Source of the DNA: Paractinoplanes maris
GTDB lineage: Bacteria > Actinomycetota > Actinomycetes > Mycobacteriales > Micromonosporaceae
NCBI RefSeq assembly: GCF_023544465.1
Contig: NZ_JALPVL010000013.1
Coordinates: 248,001-312,000, forward strand
Direction of reading: 5' to 3'
DNA length: 64,000 nucleotides
The position numbers and the translations under genes are program-made. This document shows positions 40,963 to 49,564 of the stretch, piece after piece. Under the pieces are notes generated by a model. The model saw only the letters and a program-made list of their open reading frames with translations, was not told the DNA's origin and searched no databases. The number at the start of each line of letters is the position of its first letter. Within the stretch, counting starts at the first letter, position 1.

Positions 40963-42333
40963 ATGAGTGAGGATACTTGGCTTGCTGCCCGCCTCATTCC
41001 CACATCGGGGATCAATGGCGCTGACGAGCAGGAGCGGCGGGCCACGTCGGCTCTCTTGGCGGTGATGAGCGCCGTTCGAGAGTTCGGCCGGGCGTTGACG
41101 CAGCCGCTGGGCGCTCCGGCCGGCGCGGTGCAGACCTACATCGAAGTGCCCTTCAAGCTGGGCGACGGGAAGTTCTTTCCGGACGGGCTGATCCGCGTCT
41201 CACGGGGCCAGCGTGAGTGGACGGCACTGGTCGAGGTCAAGACCGGAAGTAACGAGCTTCAGGTCGAACAGCTCGAACGGTATCTGGACATCGCGCGGGA
41301 CCAGGGGTTCGACGCTCTTCTCACAATCTCCAACCAGATCCCGCCCGTGCCGGGGCAGCACCCCACGGCAGTTGACAAGCGGAAACTGAAGAAGGTGGCC
41401 CTGCACCATCTGCCCTGGTCGGAGGTGCTCACCGCTGCGGTCATGCAGAAGGAGTACCGCGGCGTCGCCGATCCGGACCAGGCGTGGGTCCTGGGTGAGC
41501 TGATCCGATACCTGGAGCATCCGAAATCCGGCGCTCTCGAGTTCAGCGATATGGGGCCTAACTGGGTCTCGTTCCGTGAGTCGATCGGCGCGGGCACCCT
41601 TCGCGCCACCGACGCCGCCGTAGCCGATGTCGCCGGTCGATTCGATGCGCTGATCAGATTCGCCGGGCTCAAACTCGGGCGTCGATTGGGGACCGAGATC
41701 GTGCCTGCCTTGACCAGGCGGGAACTGGCCGAGCCGGCGACACGAACTCAAGCCCTGGTGACTCAGGTGACGACCACAGGTCTGATGACCGGTGGGTTAC
41801 GCATTTCGGGCGCCGTCGGAGCGCTTTTTGTCAGCGCTGATATCCGTGCAGGCAAGATCACTTGCTACGTCGATGTCGACGCTCCGCGCGAGGGTAAGCC
41901 GACCACACGTGTCAACTGGTTGGTGCGACAGCTCAAGCAAGCTCCGGAAACCGTACGGTTGGAGTCGTTTGCGGCATACTCCCGAGGGCCCGGGAATACT
42001 GAGCTTCTGCGGGCCGTGCGGGAAAATCCAGGACTCCTCGTGGGCGACCCGACCAAAGAACTGCGAATGTTCCGAGTAGCCGCCAACTCGGCGGCCGGGA
42101 CCAAGCGCGGCACAGGACGAGGATCGTTCATCGAGTCGGTTCTCTCCGCGGTCGACGACTTCTATGAGCAGGTTATCCAGAACCTCAAGCCCTGGATGCA
42201 GGCTCCGCCGAGGCTCCGGGCCCCGGAGGAGGTGGTTGTCGAACCGGTGTCAGCCTCTCTGGTCTCGACGGCGATCTCGTCGCAGGACGGGCCGCAGGAG
42301 ACGAAAGGCGACGCTGAGCCCGCCCCGGCCTGA
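40963..42333 (+). CDS. PD-(D/E)XK-like protein, possible defence effector
   Basis: 456 residues of unknown family. The N-terminal part has a nuclease-type core: E61 in YIEVPFK, D74 in FFPDGLI and E91-x-K93 in LVEVKTGSN, followed by a Q-L-E-R-Y-L-D helix, which is the PD-(D/E)XK pattern. The remaining 330 residues contain a second alpha/beta region (about 230-340) and a Lys/Gly-rich stretch (KRGTGRGSF) before a polar tail. GC is visibly lower than in its neighbours. No methylase or helicase lies beside it. Similar proteins occur in other actinobacteria; the role is not established. Confidence 0.65.
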   Translation: MSEDTWLAARLIPTSGINGADEQERRATSALLAVMSAVREFGRALTQPLGAPAGAVQTYIEVPFKLGDGKFFPDGLIRVSRGQREWTALVEVKTGSNELQVEQLERYLDIARDQGFDALLTISNQIPPVPGQHPTAVDKRKLKKVALHHLPWSEVLTAAVMQKEYRGVADPDQAWVLGELIRYLEHPKSGALEFSDMGPNWVSFRESIGAGTLRATDAAVADVAGRFDALIRFAGLKLGRRLGTEIVPALTRRELAEPATRTQALVTQVTTTGLMTGGLRISGAVGALFVSADIRAGKITCYVDVDAPREGKPTTRVNWLVRQLKQAPETVRLESFAAYSRGPGNTELLRAVRENPGLLVGDPTKELRMFRVAANSAAGTKRGTGRGSFIESVLSAVDDFYEQVIQNLKPWMQAPPRLRAPEEVVVEPVSASLVSTAISSQDGPQETKGDAEPAPA

Positions 42334-42391
42334 TTTCGGGGCTCAAGAGGGTGGATCTCATCCGGCGGCCGTTTCGCTTACTGTCAGGAAT

Positions 42392-43537
42392 GTGATCAGT
42401 AGCGATGTTCTGGATCTGCGGCGGGCCCGGGTGGCCACGTCGGCGATCTTTGCCGCTCATGGGGCGGTGACCGGGACGTTCGCGGCTCGGGTGCCGTGGA
42501 TCGCGGACCAGGTGGGGGTCGGGCCGGGTGGGCTGGGGATCGCGCTGTTGATGCCGGGGGTCGGGGCGCTCGTGGCGATGCCGTTGTCGGGGCGGCTCGT
42601 GTATCGCTTCGATCTGCGGTCGCTGGTCCGGGTGCTCATGCTGTGCTGGGTCGGGGCGTTGCTGCTCCCGGCCCTGCCCAGCACGTTGTGGCTGCTCTGC
42701 CTGACGCTCGTCGCCTACGGGGCGGCGGCCGGGCTGGCCGACGTGGCCATGAACGCGCACGCCGTGCTGGTCGAGGAGCGGTACGGCCGGTCGGTCATGT
42801 CCAGCTTCCACGGGTGGTGGAGTGTCGGCGGGCTGGCTGGGTCGGCGATCGCCGTGGTCGCGGCTCGGGAAGGACTCGGGGCGCCCGCGCACTTCGCCAT
42901 CGCCGTGGCTGTGCTGGCCGTCGTGGTGCTGGTGGCGTCGCTCGGGATCGTGCCGCACCGGCCCGAGCCGTCGCTGGCCGAGCCGCCCGCGTTCGCGCTG
43001 CCGTCGAAGGCGGTGCTGCCGATCGGGCTGATCGGGTTGTGCGCGGTCTTCGCCGAGGGCGCCAGCCTCGACTGGGCCGCGGTTTACGTACGGGATCTGT
43101 TGGACAGCCCGGCCGCGACCGCCGCCGCCACGGTGTCCATCTTCTCCGTCTGCATGGCCGTGGCCCGCTTCGGCGGTGACTGGGTGGTGCGCAGACTCGG
43201 GCCGGTCACGACGGTCCGGATCAGCGGAGTGTGTGCGACCGCCGGCGCCCTCATGATCGTGCTGCTCGAACCGGTGGGGCTGGTGATCGCGGGCTTCGGA
43301 CTGCTCGGCATCGGCATCGCGGTGGTGGTGCCGCTGGTCTTCGCGGCGGCCGGGCGCAGCAGCGAACACCCGGGGCGCAGCATCGCCGGGGTGGCCGGCA
43401 TCGCGTACGGAAGTGGTCTGATCGCCCCGGGCATCATCGGTGGCATCGCCCACCTGTCGTCGCTGACGGTCTCGTTCGGCGTGATCGTCGGCCTGATGGT
43501 GATCATGACGCTGGCAGCGTCGGTCCTCCGTCGCTAG
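42392..43537 (+). CDS. MFS transporter
   Basis: 381 residues with about twelve membrane segments and the loop signature SGRLVYRFDLR. It resembles the MFS group found beside cytidine deaminase-like genes. The GTG at 42392 follows AGGA closely and is the best start. The end converges with the deaminase-like gene, sharing four bases. Substrate unknown; a nucleoside analogue or drug efflux role is possible. Confidence 0.8.
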   Translation: MISSDVLDLRRARVATSAIFAAHGAVTGTFAARVPWIADQVGVGPGGLGIALLMPGVGALVAMPLSGRLVYRFDLRSLVRVLMLCWVGALLLPALPSTLWLLCLTLVAYGAAAGLADVAMNAHAVLVEERYGRSVMSSFHGWWSVGGLAGSAIAVVAAREGLGAPAHFAIAVAVLAVVVLVASLGIVPHRPEPSLAEPPAFALPSKAVLPIGLIGLCAVFAEGASLDWAAVYVRDLLDSPAATAAATVSIFSVCMAVARFGGDWVVRRLGPVTTVRISGVCATAGALMIVLLEPVGLVIAGFGLLGIGIAVVVPLVFAAAGRSSEHPGRSIAGVAGIAYGSGLIAPGIIGGIAHLSSLTVSFGVIVGLMVIMTLAASVLRR

Positions 43538-43980
43538 GCGGTGTGCGCGGCGGTCGACGGCCAGATGCCGCCGTCGGCGAAGCGGGTGGCCCAATAGAAC
43601 GGGTTGACCTCGAGCAGCGTGCGTGCCGCCCAGCCGGACGGGCTTCGCCGGTCGTCCACAGCCACCTGGACCTCGGGCCCCCACAGGGCCAGGCGCTCCT
43701 GGCAGATGCCGCACGGCGCCAGGACGAAGACCTCCGTGCTGCCCGCCTTCCGGCTCACGCAGACCGACGCGGTCACCCGCTTGTCCCATGTGTAGGCCTG
43801 GCAGATGGCCCCGGTCTCATGGCACAGAGTGACGCCCATGTTGATGTTGTCGAGGCACACGCTGGTGAGGATCTGCCCGTCGGCCAGATAGAGGGCGGCC
43901 GCCCCGCCGTACTCGTCGCCCGGCCATCGGCGGTTCATCTGATCGATGGCCGCGTCGACGAGACGCTGATCGAGTTCCAT
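43534..43980 (-). CDS. Cytidine deaminase-like zinc protein
   Basis: 148 residues. The zinc and proton-shuttle motifs are C53-H-E55 and P89-C-G-I-C93, as in cytidine and blasticidin-S deaminases, except that the residue before the Glu is His and not Ala. It probably deaminates a cytosine nucleoside or related antibiotic; the CHE variant makes the substrate uncertain. It converges with the MFS gene. Confidence 0.82.
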   Translation of the reverse strand: MELDQRLVDAAIDQMNRRWPGDEYGGAAALYLADGQILTSVCLDNINMGVTLCHETGAICQAYTWDKRVTASVCVSRKAGSTEVFVLAPCGICQERLALWGPEVQVAVDDRRSPSGWAARTLLEVNPFYWATRFADGGIWPSTAAHTA

Positions 43981-44020
43981 GGCGCGAGGTTACGGCAGCC
44001 GCCGGCTGGAGACGGCGCGG

Positions 44021-44503
44021 TCAGTCCTGCTTGCTAGACGGGATGTGCATGTTGATGATCTGCACGGCCAGTTCGGCCGCGAAGATCACCGGCGCCGCGC
44101 GGACGGCCATCGCCCGGTTGGGGTGGGGGTGGCCGTCGCGGGTGAGGCGGGCCAGCCAGTGCTTCTGCAGCCGGCGGCGGCCGAGCGTCACCCCGATGGT
44201 GAGGGCGAGGGAGCCGGCGATGGCGAGGGCCCGCCCTTTGTCCATCGTGAAGTCGGGCGGGCCATCCTTGGCGGGTTGGGTGTCCGGTTGCTCGTGCCGG
44301 GACATCAGGTCCTTGCGGATCTCGCGGTAACTCTGCCGCCCGTCGGGCGTGGCCAGATAGCCGAGCCCGCTCGCCACCACCGCGCCCGAACGGGCCAGAT
44401 AGCGCTTCGCCGGCGGCAGATCGCGGGCCGCCAGCCAGGCACTGGTGAGCGCCGCCTGGGAGGCGGCCCGGCCGACGGCGTGCGCATAGGATCGAGAAGC
44501 CAT
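44021..44503 (-). CDS. Membrane-associated protein of unknown function
   Basis: 160 residues: an Ala-rich amphipathic start (about 10-50), a central polar part and one or two hydrophobic segments near 92-106 and 132-150 with Arg-rich loops. No recognised family. Start is an ATG at 44503 with a weak ribosome site. Confidence 0.5.
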   Translation of the reverse strand: MASRSYAHAVGRAASQAALTSAWLAARDLPPAKRYLARSGAVVASGLGYLATPDGRQSYREIRKDLMSRHEQPDTQPAKDGPPDFTMDKGRALAIAGSLALTIGVTLGRRRLQKHWLARLTRDGHPHPNRAMAVRAAPVIFAAELAVQIINMHIPSSKQD

Positions 44504-44541
44504 GGACTGACGGTAGTCCGCACGGGCAACGGGACCGGTGG

Positions 44542-45495
44542 TCAGACCGCCCGGGCGATGCAGATCCGGGCGTTCAACCGCGGGCCGGCTTCGTAAAACA
44601 TGTATTCCACGCCGCCGTCGGTGCCGAAGGACGGGGCGGCGGTGCGGCCGTTGTCCGGGGCGGCGGGGGAGTGGAAGACGCCCAGGTGGTTCTCGCGGTC
44701 GAAGGCGTTGCCGACCTCGGTGATCCGCATCTTGCCGTCGTTGCCGTGATAGGCGACGTACGTGGTGTTGTTGCGGACCACCAGCGACGGGCCGGAGATG
44801 TCGGTCAGGCCGTCGGGCTCCGGGTTGACCAGCGGCACCTGCGCGAACTGCCACTGGTCCCAGCCGTTCGGCGACCAGCCGTGATAAATGCGCCGCTTCC
44901 CGGACAGCACGCCCATGTAGACCATGACGTACCGGCCGCTGTGCGCGAAGACCCGGGCGTACGAGGTCTCGGTCAGGCCGGGTACCAGGCGGGTGCTCAG
45001 GATCGGGGTCTCGTCGCGGAAGGTGAGGCCGTCGGACGAGCGGGCGACGCGGGTCGTGGTGTTCTCGCCGTGCCAGTAGAGCAGGAACTGGCGGGTGGCC
45101 GGCTCCCAGGTGACGTGCGGTGACGACACGTGCGAGACGGTGCCGCCGCCGGGGAGCACGTTGTCGATGATCGGGTTGCCGGGATGCTCGGTGAACGGGC
45201 CGTCGAGCGAGTTGGCCCAGGCCACGCAGATGCCACCGGGCTTCTCGTGGGGTGCGTAGTAGAGGTAGTAGCGGCCGCGGGCTCCGCTGATCTTGTCGTA
45301 GACGCCGCGGATGCAGGGGAAGATGAACTCCCCGGTCGGGTTGTAGCGCAGCGGCAGCGTGAGCGCGTCGCGCAGATACCGGTAGGTGGGCATGCCGGCC
45401 GGCCCGGCGGCCCGGGCTGTGCCGGGGATGGCGAGACCGGACACGCCGGCCGCGCCGACGACGGCGGCGCCGCGAAGCAGGGAACGTCGATCCAT
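44542..45495 (-). CDS. TAT-exported beta-propeller protein, glycosidase-like
   Basis: 317 residues. A twin-arginine signal (MDRRSLLRGAAVVGAAG) ends near an ARA-A site at residue 29. The rest repeats beta-blade motifs (for example YYLYYAPHEKPGG, FLLYWHGENTT, YVMVYMGVLSG, YVAYHGNDGK), like the five-bladed propellers of GH43/GH32/GH130-type enzymes. Catalytic acidic residues cannot be assigned with confidence. The ATG has a GGAGG site seven bases upstream. It is divergent from the LacI gene and shares its operators, so it probably acts on the glycan whose sugar the ABC importer takes up. Confidence 0.7.
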   Translation of the reverse strand: MDRRSLLRGAAVVGAAGVSGLAIPGTARAAGPAGMPTYRYLRDALTLPLRYNPTGEFIFPCIRGVYDKISGARGRYYLYYAPHEKPGGICVAWANSLDGPFTEHPGNPIIDNVLPGGGTVSHVSSPHVTWEPATRQFLLYWHGENTTTRVARSSDGLTFRDETPILSTRLVPGLTETSYARVFAHSGRYVMVYMGVLSGKRRIYHGWSPNGWDQWQFAQVPLVNPEPDGLTDISGPSLVVRNNTTYVAYHGNDGKMRITEVGNAFDRENHLGVFHSPAAPDNGRTAAPSFGTDGGVEYMFYEAGPRLNARICIARAV

Positions 45496-45586
45496 GAGAC
45501 GACCTCCGAAGCGGGGGAGCGGCGCTCGGGACGGGTAGCGCCGACGCATCGAAGTTTCGCCACCGTTAACAACCGTGGTCAAGGTG

Positions 45587-45600
45587 CTAATACCTATTAG
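45587..45600. promoter_or_regulatory. LacI-type operator candidate 1
   Basis: CTAATACCTATTAG, six of seven pairs matching. It follows the pattern [C/T]TAAT[A/G]C[C/G]TATTAG shared with 45657-45670, exactly 70 bases away, in the divergent region between the propeller gene and the LacI gene. Confidence 0.75.
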
Positions 45601-45656
45601 TGCTGGAGATTCCTTGACGATCACCGATCTGGTGCCCGACGATCGGTTCACGTTTG

Positions 45657-45670
45657 TTAATGCGTATTAG
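45657..45670. promoter_or_regulatory. LacI-type operator candidate 2
   Basis: TTAATGCGTATTAG, matching site 1 at 11 of 14 positions, 24 bases before the LacI GTG. The two sites bracket the divergent promoters. Confidence 0.75.
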
Positions 45671-45694
45671 CGGCGTAACAGAGGAGACTCCGAC

Positions 45695-46714
45695 GTGCCA
45701 TCCAGCAACAGGCGGGTGACGCAGCAGGACATCGCCCGGATGACCGGCGTCAGCCAGACGACCGTGTCGATCGTGCTCAACGAGCGCGACGACGCCGCCG
45801 TCCGCATCGCGCCGGAGACCCGGGAACGGGTCCTGCAGGCGATCCGCCGCACCGGCTACGTGGCCGACCCGATCGCCCGTCGCCTGGCCGACCAGCGCAA
45901 CCGCTTCCTCGGCGTCTTCACCTACGAGCCGGTGTTCCCGGCCGGGCTGGGCGACTTCTACCACCCGTTCCTGGTCGGCATCGAGGAGTGCGCCGAGAGC
46001 ATCGGCTGCGACCTGCTGCTGTTCACCAGCGCGCCGGTGATCGACGGGCGGCGGCGCATCTTCGCCCAGGACAACCGGCTCCGGCTGGCCGACGGTTGCA
46101 TACTGCTCGGCCGCTGGCTCGATCCGCAGGAGCTGTCCCGGCTGCTGGCCGAGGGGCAGGCCTTCGTCAGCGTCGGCCGGCGCGACGACGCGGGCGGTCC
46201 GGTTCCCTATGTCGGCGCCGACTATCCGTCGGCGACCGCGGCCCAGGTGCGCCGGGCGGCCGAGCTCGGGCATCGCAAGATCGCGTACGTCGGGGAGGGC
46301 ACCGGTCCCGAGTCGCACGCCGACCGTTTCCGGGGCTTCACCACGGCCGCCGCCGAGGCCGGGATCACCGGCGTGCGGCTGCGGTTCACTCCGAACGTGC
46401 TCGACGAGCTCCGCGCCCAGGGCTGCACGGCGGTCTTCGTGGAGGAGTTCGCCGATGGCGCCCTGCTCGCGGCCGAGGCCGGGCGGCGGGGGGTGCGCGT
46501 GCCGGAGGATCTGTCGTTCGTCGCCCTCGGTGACCCGACCCGGCCGGCCAGCACGGATCTCGACTTCACCGGCTATCGGATCCCGCGCCGCGAGATGGGC
46601 TGGCAGGCGGTCGAGGTGCTGTCGTCGATCCTGGACGGCACGGGCGGCGAGACGCAGCGACTGCTGCCGTGCGAACCCGTGGCCGGCGCGACCCTGGCGG
46701 TGGCCGGTGCGTGA
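45695..46714 (+). CDS. LacI-family transcriptional regulator
   Basis: 339 residues. The N-terminal DNA-binding headpiece is clear: VTQQDIARMTGVSQTTVSIVLN, then the hinge helix region ending near residue 60. The remainder is the periplasmic-binding-protein-like ligand domain, ending with the typical RIPRREMGWQAVEVL region. It probably represses the propeller gene and its own operon through the paired operators, with a sugar as inducer. The next gene starts inside its 3' end. Confidence 0.92.
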   Translation: MPSSNRRVTQQDIARMTGVSQTTVSIVLNERDDAAVRIAPETRERVLQAIRRTGYVADPIARRLADQRNRFLGVFTYEPVFPAGLGDFYHPFLVGIEECAESIGCDLLLFTSAPVIDGRRRIFAQDNRLRLADGCILLGRWLDPQELSRLLAEGQAFVSVGRRDDAGGPVPYVGADYPSATAAQVRRAAELGHRKIAYVGEGTGPESHADRFRGFTTAAAEAGITGVRLRFTPNVLDELRAQGCTAVFVEEFADGALLAAEAGRRGVRVPEDLSFVALGDPTRPASTDLDFTGYRIPRREMGWQAVEVLSSILDGTGGETQRLLPCEPVAGATLAVAGA

Positions 46715-48305
46715 GCTTCATGCCGATGTCGTGGTGATCGGCGGCGGTCTCGGTGGGGTGGCGGCAGCTTTGGCCGCGCTGCGGGCCGGGCGGTCGGTGC
46801 TGCTGACCGAGGAGTACGCCTGGCTCGGCGGCCAGTTGACCAGCCAGGCCGTCCCACCCGACGAGCACAGCTGGGTCGAGCAGTTCGGCGTCACGCGAAG
46901 CTACCGGGCGTTGCGCGAGGGCATCCGTGACTACTACCGGTCGCACTTCCCGCTCACCGAGCGTGCGCGGCGCACCCGCGACCTCAATCCCGGGGCCGGG
47001 CACGTCAGCCGGCTCTGCCACGAACCGAGGGTCGCCGTGGCGGTGATCGAGCAGATGCTCGCCCCCCATCGGGGGTCCGGCCGGCTCACGGTGCTGCAAC
47101 CGGCCGTACCGGTGTCGGCCGAGACCGACGGTGACCGGGTCAGCTCCGTGACCGTCCGTCATCTCGGCGAGGACATCGTGCTCACCGCCCCGTACGTCCT
47201 GGACGCCACCGAGACCGGCGCGCTGCTGCCGATGACCGGCACGGAGTATGTGACCGGCGCCGAGTCGAGCGCGGAGACCGGCGAGCCGAGCGCGCCTGCG
47301 ACGGCCGGCCCGGCCAACATGCAGGCGTTGTCGGTGTGCTTCGCGATCGACCATCTCGACGGCAATCACACGATCGACAAGCCCGACGCGTACGGGTTCT
47401 GGCGCGATTACCAGCCGCCGTTCTGGGGCGCCAGGATGCTCTCCTGGCAGACTCCCAACCCGCGCACGCTCGAGACCTCGACCCGCTCGTTCACCCCCAA
47501 CCCGGACGACGACCCGTGGCTGGTCGACGCCGATCAGCGGGTCAACCCCGGCGACGGCAACCTGTGGACGTTCCGGCGCATCGCGGCCCGGCGCAACTTC
47601 GCCGACGGCTTCTACCCGAGCGACATCTGCCTGGTGAACTGGCCGATGATCGACTACTTCGAGGAGCCGTACGTCGACGTGCCCGACCCGGCCGCGGTCG
47701 AGCGCGCGGCCCGGGGGCTGTCGCACTCGGTGCTCTACTGGCTGCAGACCGAGGCGCCCCGCCCCGACGGTGGCACCGGGTGGCCCGGCCTGCGGTTGCG
47801 CGGCGACGTCACCGGCGGCCCGGACGGGCTCGCGATGGCCCCGTACGTGCGGGAAGCGCGACGCATCCGCGCCGAGTACACCGTCGTCGAGCAGGACCTG
47901 TCGCTGGTCATCCGCGGCGACCGGGGCGCGGTGTCCTACCCGGACTCGGTCGGCGTCGGCATGTACCGCATCGATCTGCACCCCTCCACCGGTGGCGACA
48001 ACTACATCGATGTGGCCTCGTGCCCGTTCGAGATCCCGCTCGGCGCGCTCATCCCGCAGCGCGTCGACAACCTGCTGCCGGCCGGCAAGAACCTCGGCAC
48101 CACGCACATCACCAACGGCTCGTACCGCCTGCACCCCGTCGAGTGGAACACCGGCGAGGTGGCCGGCGCGCTGGCCGCCTTCTGCCTCGACCGCTCGGTG
48201 TCGCCCCGGGCCGTCCGCAACACCCCCGATCTGCTCACCGAGTTCCGCCACCACCTGAGCACCGACGGCGTCGAGCTGCGCTGGCCCGACATCAGCGGTT
48301 ATTGA
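46707..48305 (+). CDS. FAD-dependent oxidoreductase (PF12831-type)
   Basis: 532 residues from a GTG eight bases before the lacI stop. The ADP-binding start is ADVVVIGGGLGGVAAALAAL, with a TEEYAWLGGQLTSQAVPPDE segment typical of the FAD_oxidored family (given in part as WLGGQLTSQAVPPDE). The C-terminal region with GTTHITNGSYRLHPVEWNTGE completes the FAD site. It lies between the regulator and the sugar importer genes, so it probably oxidises the imported sugar or a derivative; the reaction is unknown. Confidence 0.85.
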   Translation: MRELHADVVVIGGGLGGVAAALAALRAGRSVLLTEEYAWLGGQLTSQAVPPDEHSWVEQFGVTRSYRALREGIRDYYRSHFPLTERARRTRDLNPGAGHVSRLCHEPRVAVAVIEQMLAPHRGSGRLTVLQPAVPVSAETDGDRVSSVTVRHLGEDIVLTAPYVLDATETGALLPMTGTEYVTGAESSAETGEPSAPATAGPANMQALSVCFAIDHLDGNHTIDKPDAYGFWRDYQPPFWGARMLSWQTPNPRTLETSTRSFTPNPDDDPWLVDADQRVNPGDGNLWTFRRIAARRNFADGFYPSDICLVNWPMIDYFEEPYVDVPDPAAVERAARGLSHSVLYWLQTEAPRPDGGTGWPGLRLRGDVTGGPDGLAMAPYVREARRIRAEYTVVEQDLSLVIRGDRGAVSYPDSVGVGMYRIDLHPSTGGDNYIDVASCPFEIPLGALIPQRVDNLLPAGKNLGTTHITNGSYRLHPVEWNTGEVAGALAAFCLDRSVSPRAVRNTPDLLTEFRHHLSTDGVELRWPDISGY

Positions 48306-48319
48306 GAGAGGAAGCCAAA

Positions 48320-49564
48320 ATGAGAAAGACCGTTTCGATAGCCGCCACCTTCGCGCTGATCGGCGCCCTCACGGCCTGCGGTGGCGGGGGCGATGCCGGG
48401 TCGGACGGCCCGGTCACCCTGCGGATGACCACCTGGTCGGCCAACCCGGACCACGTCAAGCTGTTCGACACGATCGCCGCCGAATACAAGACGACCCACC
48501 CGGACGTCACCGTCAAGTTCGACGCCCTGCCCTTCGAGAACTACACGACCACGGTCACCACCCAGATCGCCGGTGGGAACGCGCCCGACATCGCCTGGAT
48601 CCTCGAAGGCGCGGCGCCCGACTTCGTGGCCTCCGGTGCGCTGACCGCGCTCGACGACAGCATCGAGGACGCGGCCGGCCTGGTGCCCACCGCCACGGCG
48701 CTCTGGAAACAGGACGGCAAGCTGATGGCGTACCCGTTCTCGACGTCGCCGTTCGGGGTCTTCGTCAACACCGACCTGCTGAAGAAGGCCGGGCAGACGT
48801 TGCCCACCGGTGACAAGTGGACGTGGGAGAACGCGGCCAAGGTGGCCGCCGCGACTGCCACCAAGACCGGCAAGCAGGGCCTGGTCGTGCGCGACTTCGA
48901 CTACAAGGACTGGACCAACCTGGCCACCGTCTTCCGCGGGTGGGACGCCGAGGCCTGGAGCGCCGACGGCAAGACCTGCGGCTTCGACCAGCAGCCGATG
49001 GTCGACGCGATGACGTTCCTGCACAAGGCGATCTTCACCGACAAGGCACTGCCCGCTCCGGGGGTGGCCGCCGACTTCTTCGCGGGCGAGTCGGCCATGA
49101 CCATCGCGCAGATCTCGCGGGCGTCACTGCTCGAAAAGGACGGCTTCGGCTGGACATTGGTGCCGCTGCCGGCCGGGCCGGCGGGTGACTACTCGGTGAT
49201 CGGTCAGGGTGGTCTCGGCGTACTCAAGAAGGGCAAGCACGCGGCCGCGGCGCAGGACTTCGTCAAGTTCTTCACCAGTCCGGCCAATTCCGAGAAGCTC
49301 GCCCAGTTCTTCCCGCCGCCGCGGCAGTCACAGCTCAACGCGGCGACCTTGGCCAAGGCGAATCCGTTGCTCAAGCCCGAGCAGTTGCAGAGCGTCGTGA
49401 TCGACGGAATCGAAAGCGGCGTGGTGAAGCCGAGTCACACCGGCAGCGCCGAGATCAACCAAGCCGTACGCTCCGGTCTCGACCCGCTGTGGAAGCCCGG
49501 CGCCGACGTCGCGGGTGTCCTGAAGGGCGTGTGCACGGCCATCAACCCGCTGCTCGCCAAATGA
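48320..49564 (+). CDS. Sugar ABC transporter substrate-binding lipoprotein
   Basis: 414 residues. The lipobox is LTAC with Cys at about residue 20, followed by a Gly-rich linker. The two-lobed type I carbohydrate-binding fold is indicated by LRMTTWSANPDHV, the GNAPDIAWILEG segment and WTWENAAKVAAA. It binds a sugar or oligosaccharide outside the membrane. Its stop overlaps the first permease ATG (ATGA). Confidence 0.93.
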   Translation: MRKTVSIAATFALIGALTACGGGGDAGSDGPVTLRMTTWSANPDHVKLFDTIAAEYKTTHPDVTVKFDALPFENYTTTVTTQIAGGNAPDIAWILEGAAPDFVASGALTALDDSIEDAAGLVPTATALWKQDGKLMAYPFSTSPFGVFVNTDLLKKAGQTLPTGDKWTWENAAKVAAATATKTGKQGLVVRDFDYKDWTNLATVFRGWDAEAWSADGKTCGFDQQPMVDAMTFLHKAIFTDKALPAPGVAADFFAGESAMTIAQISRASLLEKDGFGWTLVPLPAGPAGDYSVIGQGGLGVLKKGKHAAAAQDFVKFFTSPANSEKLAQFFPPPRQSQLNAATLAKANPLLKPEQLQSVVIDGIESGVVKPSHTGSAEINQAVRSGLDPLWKPGADVAGVLKGVCTAINPLLAK

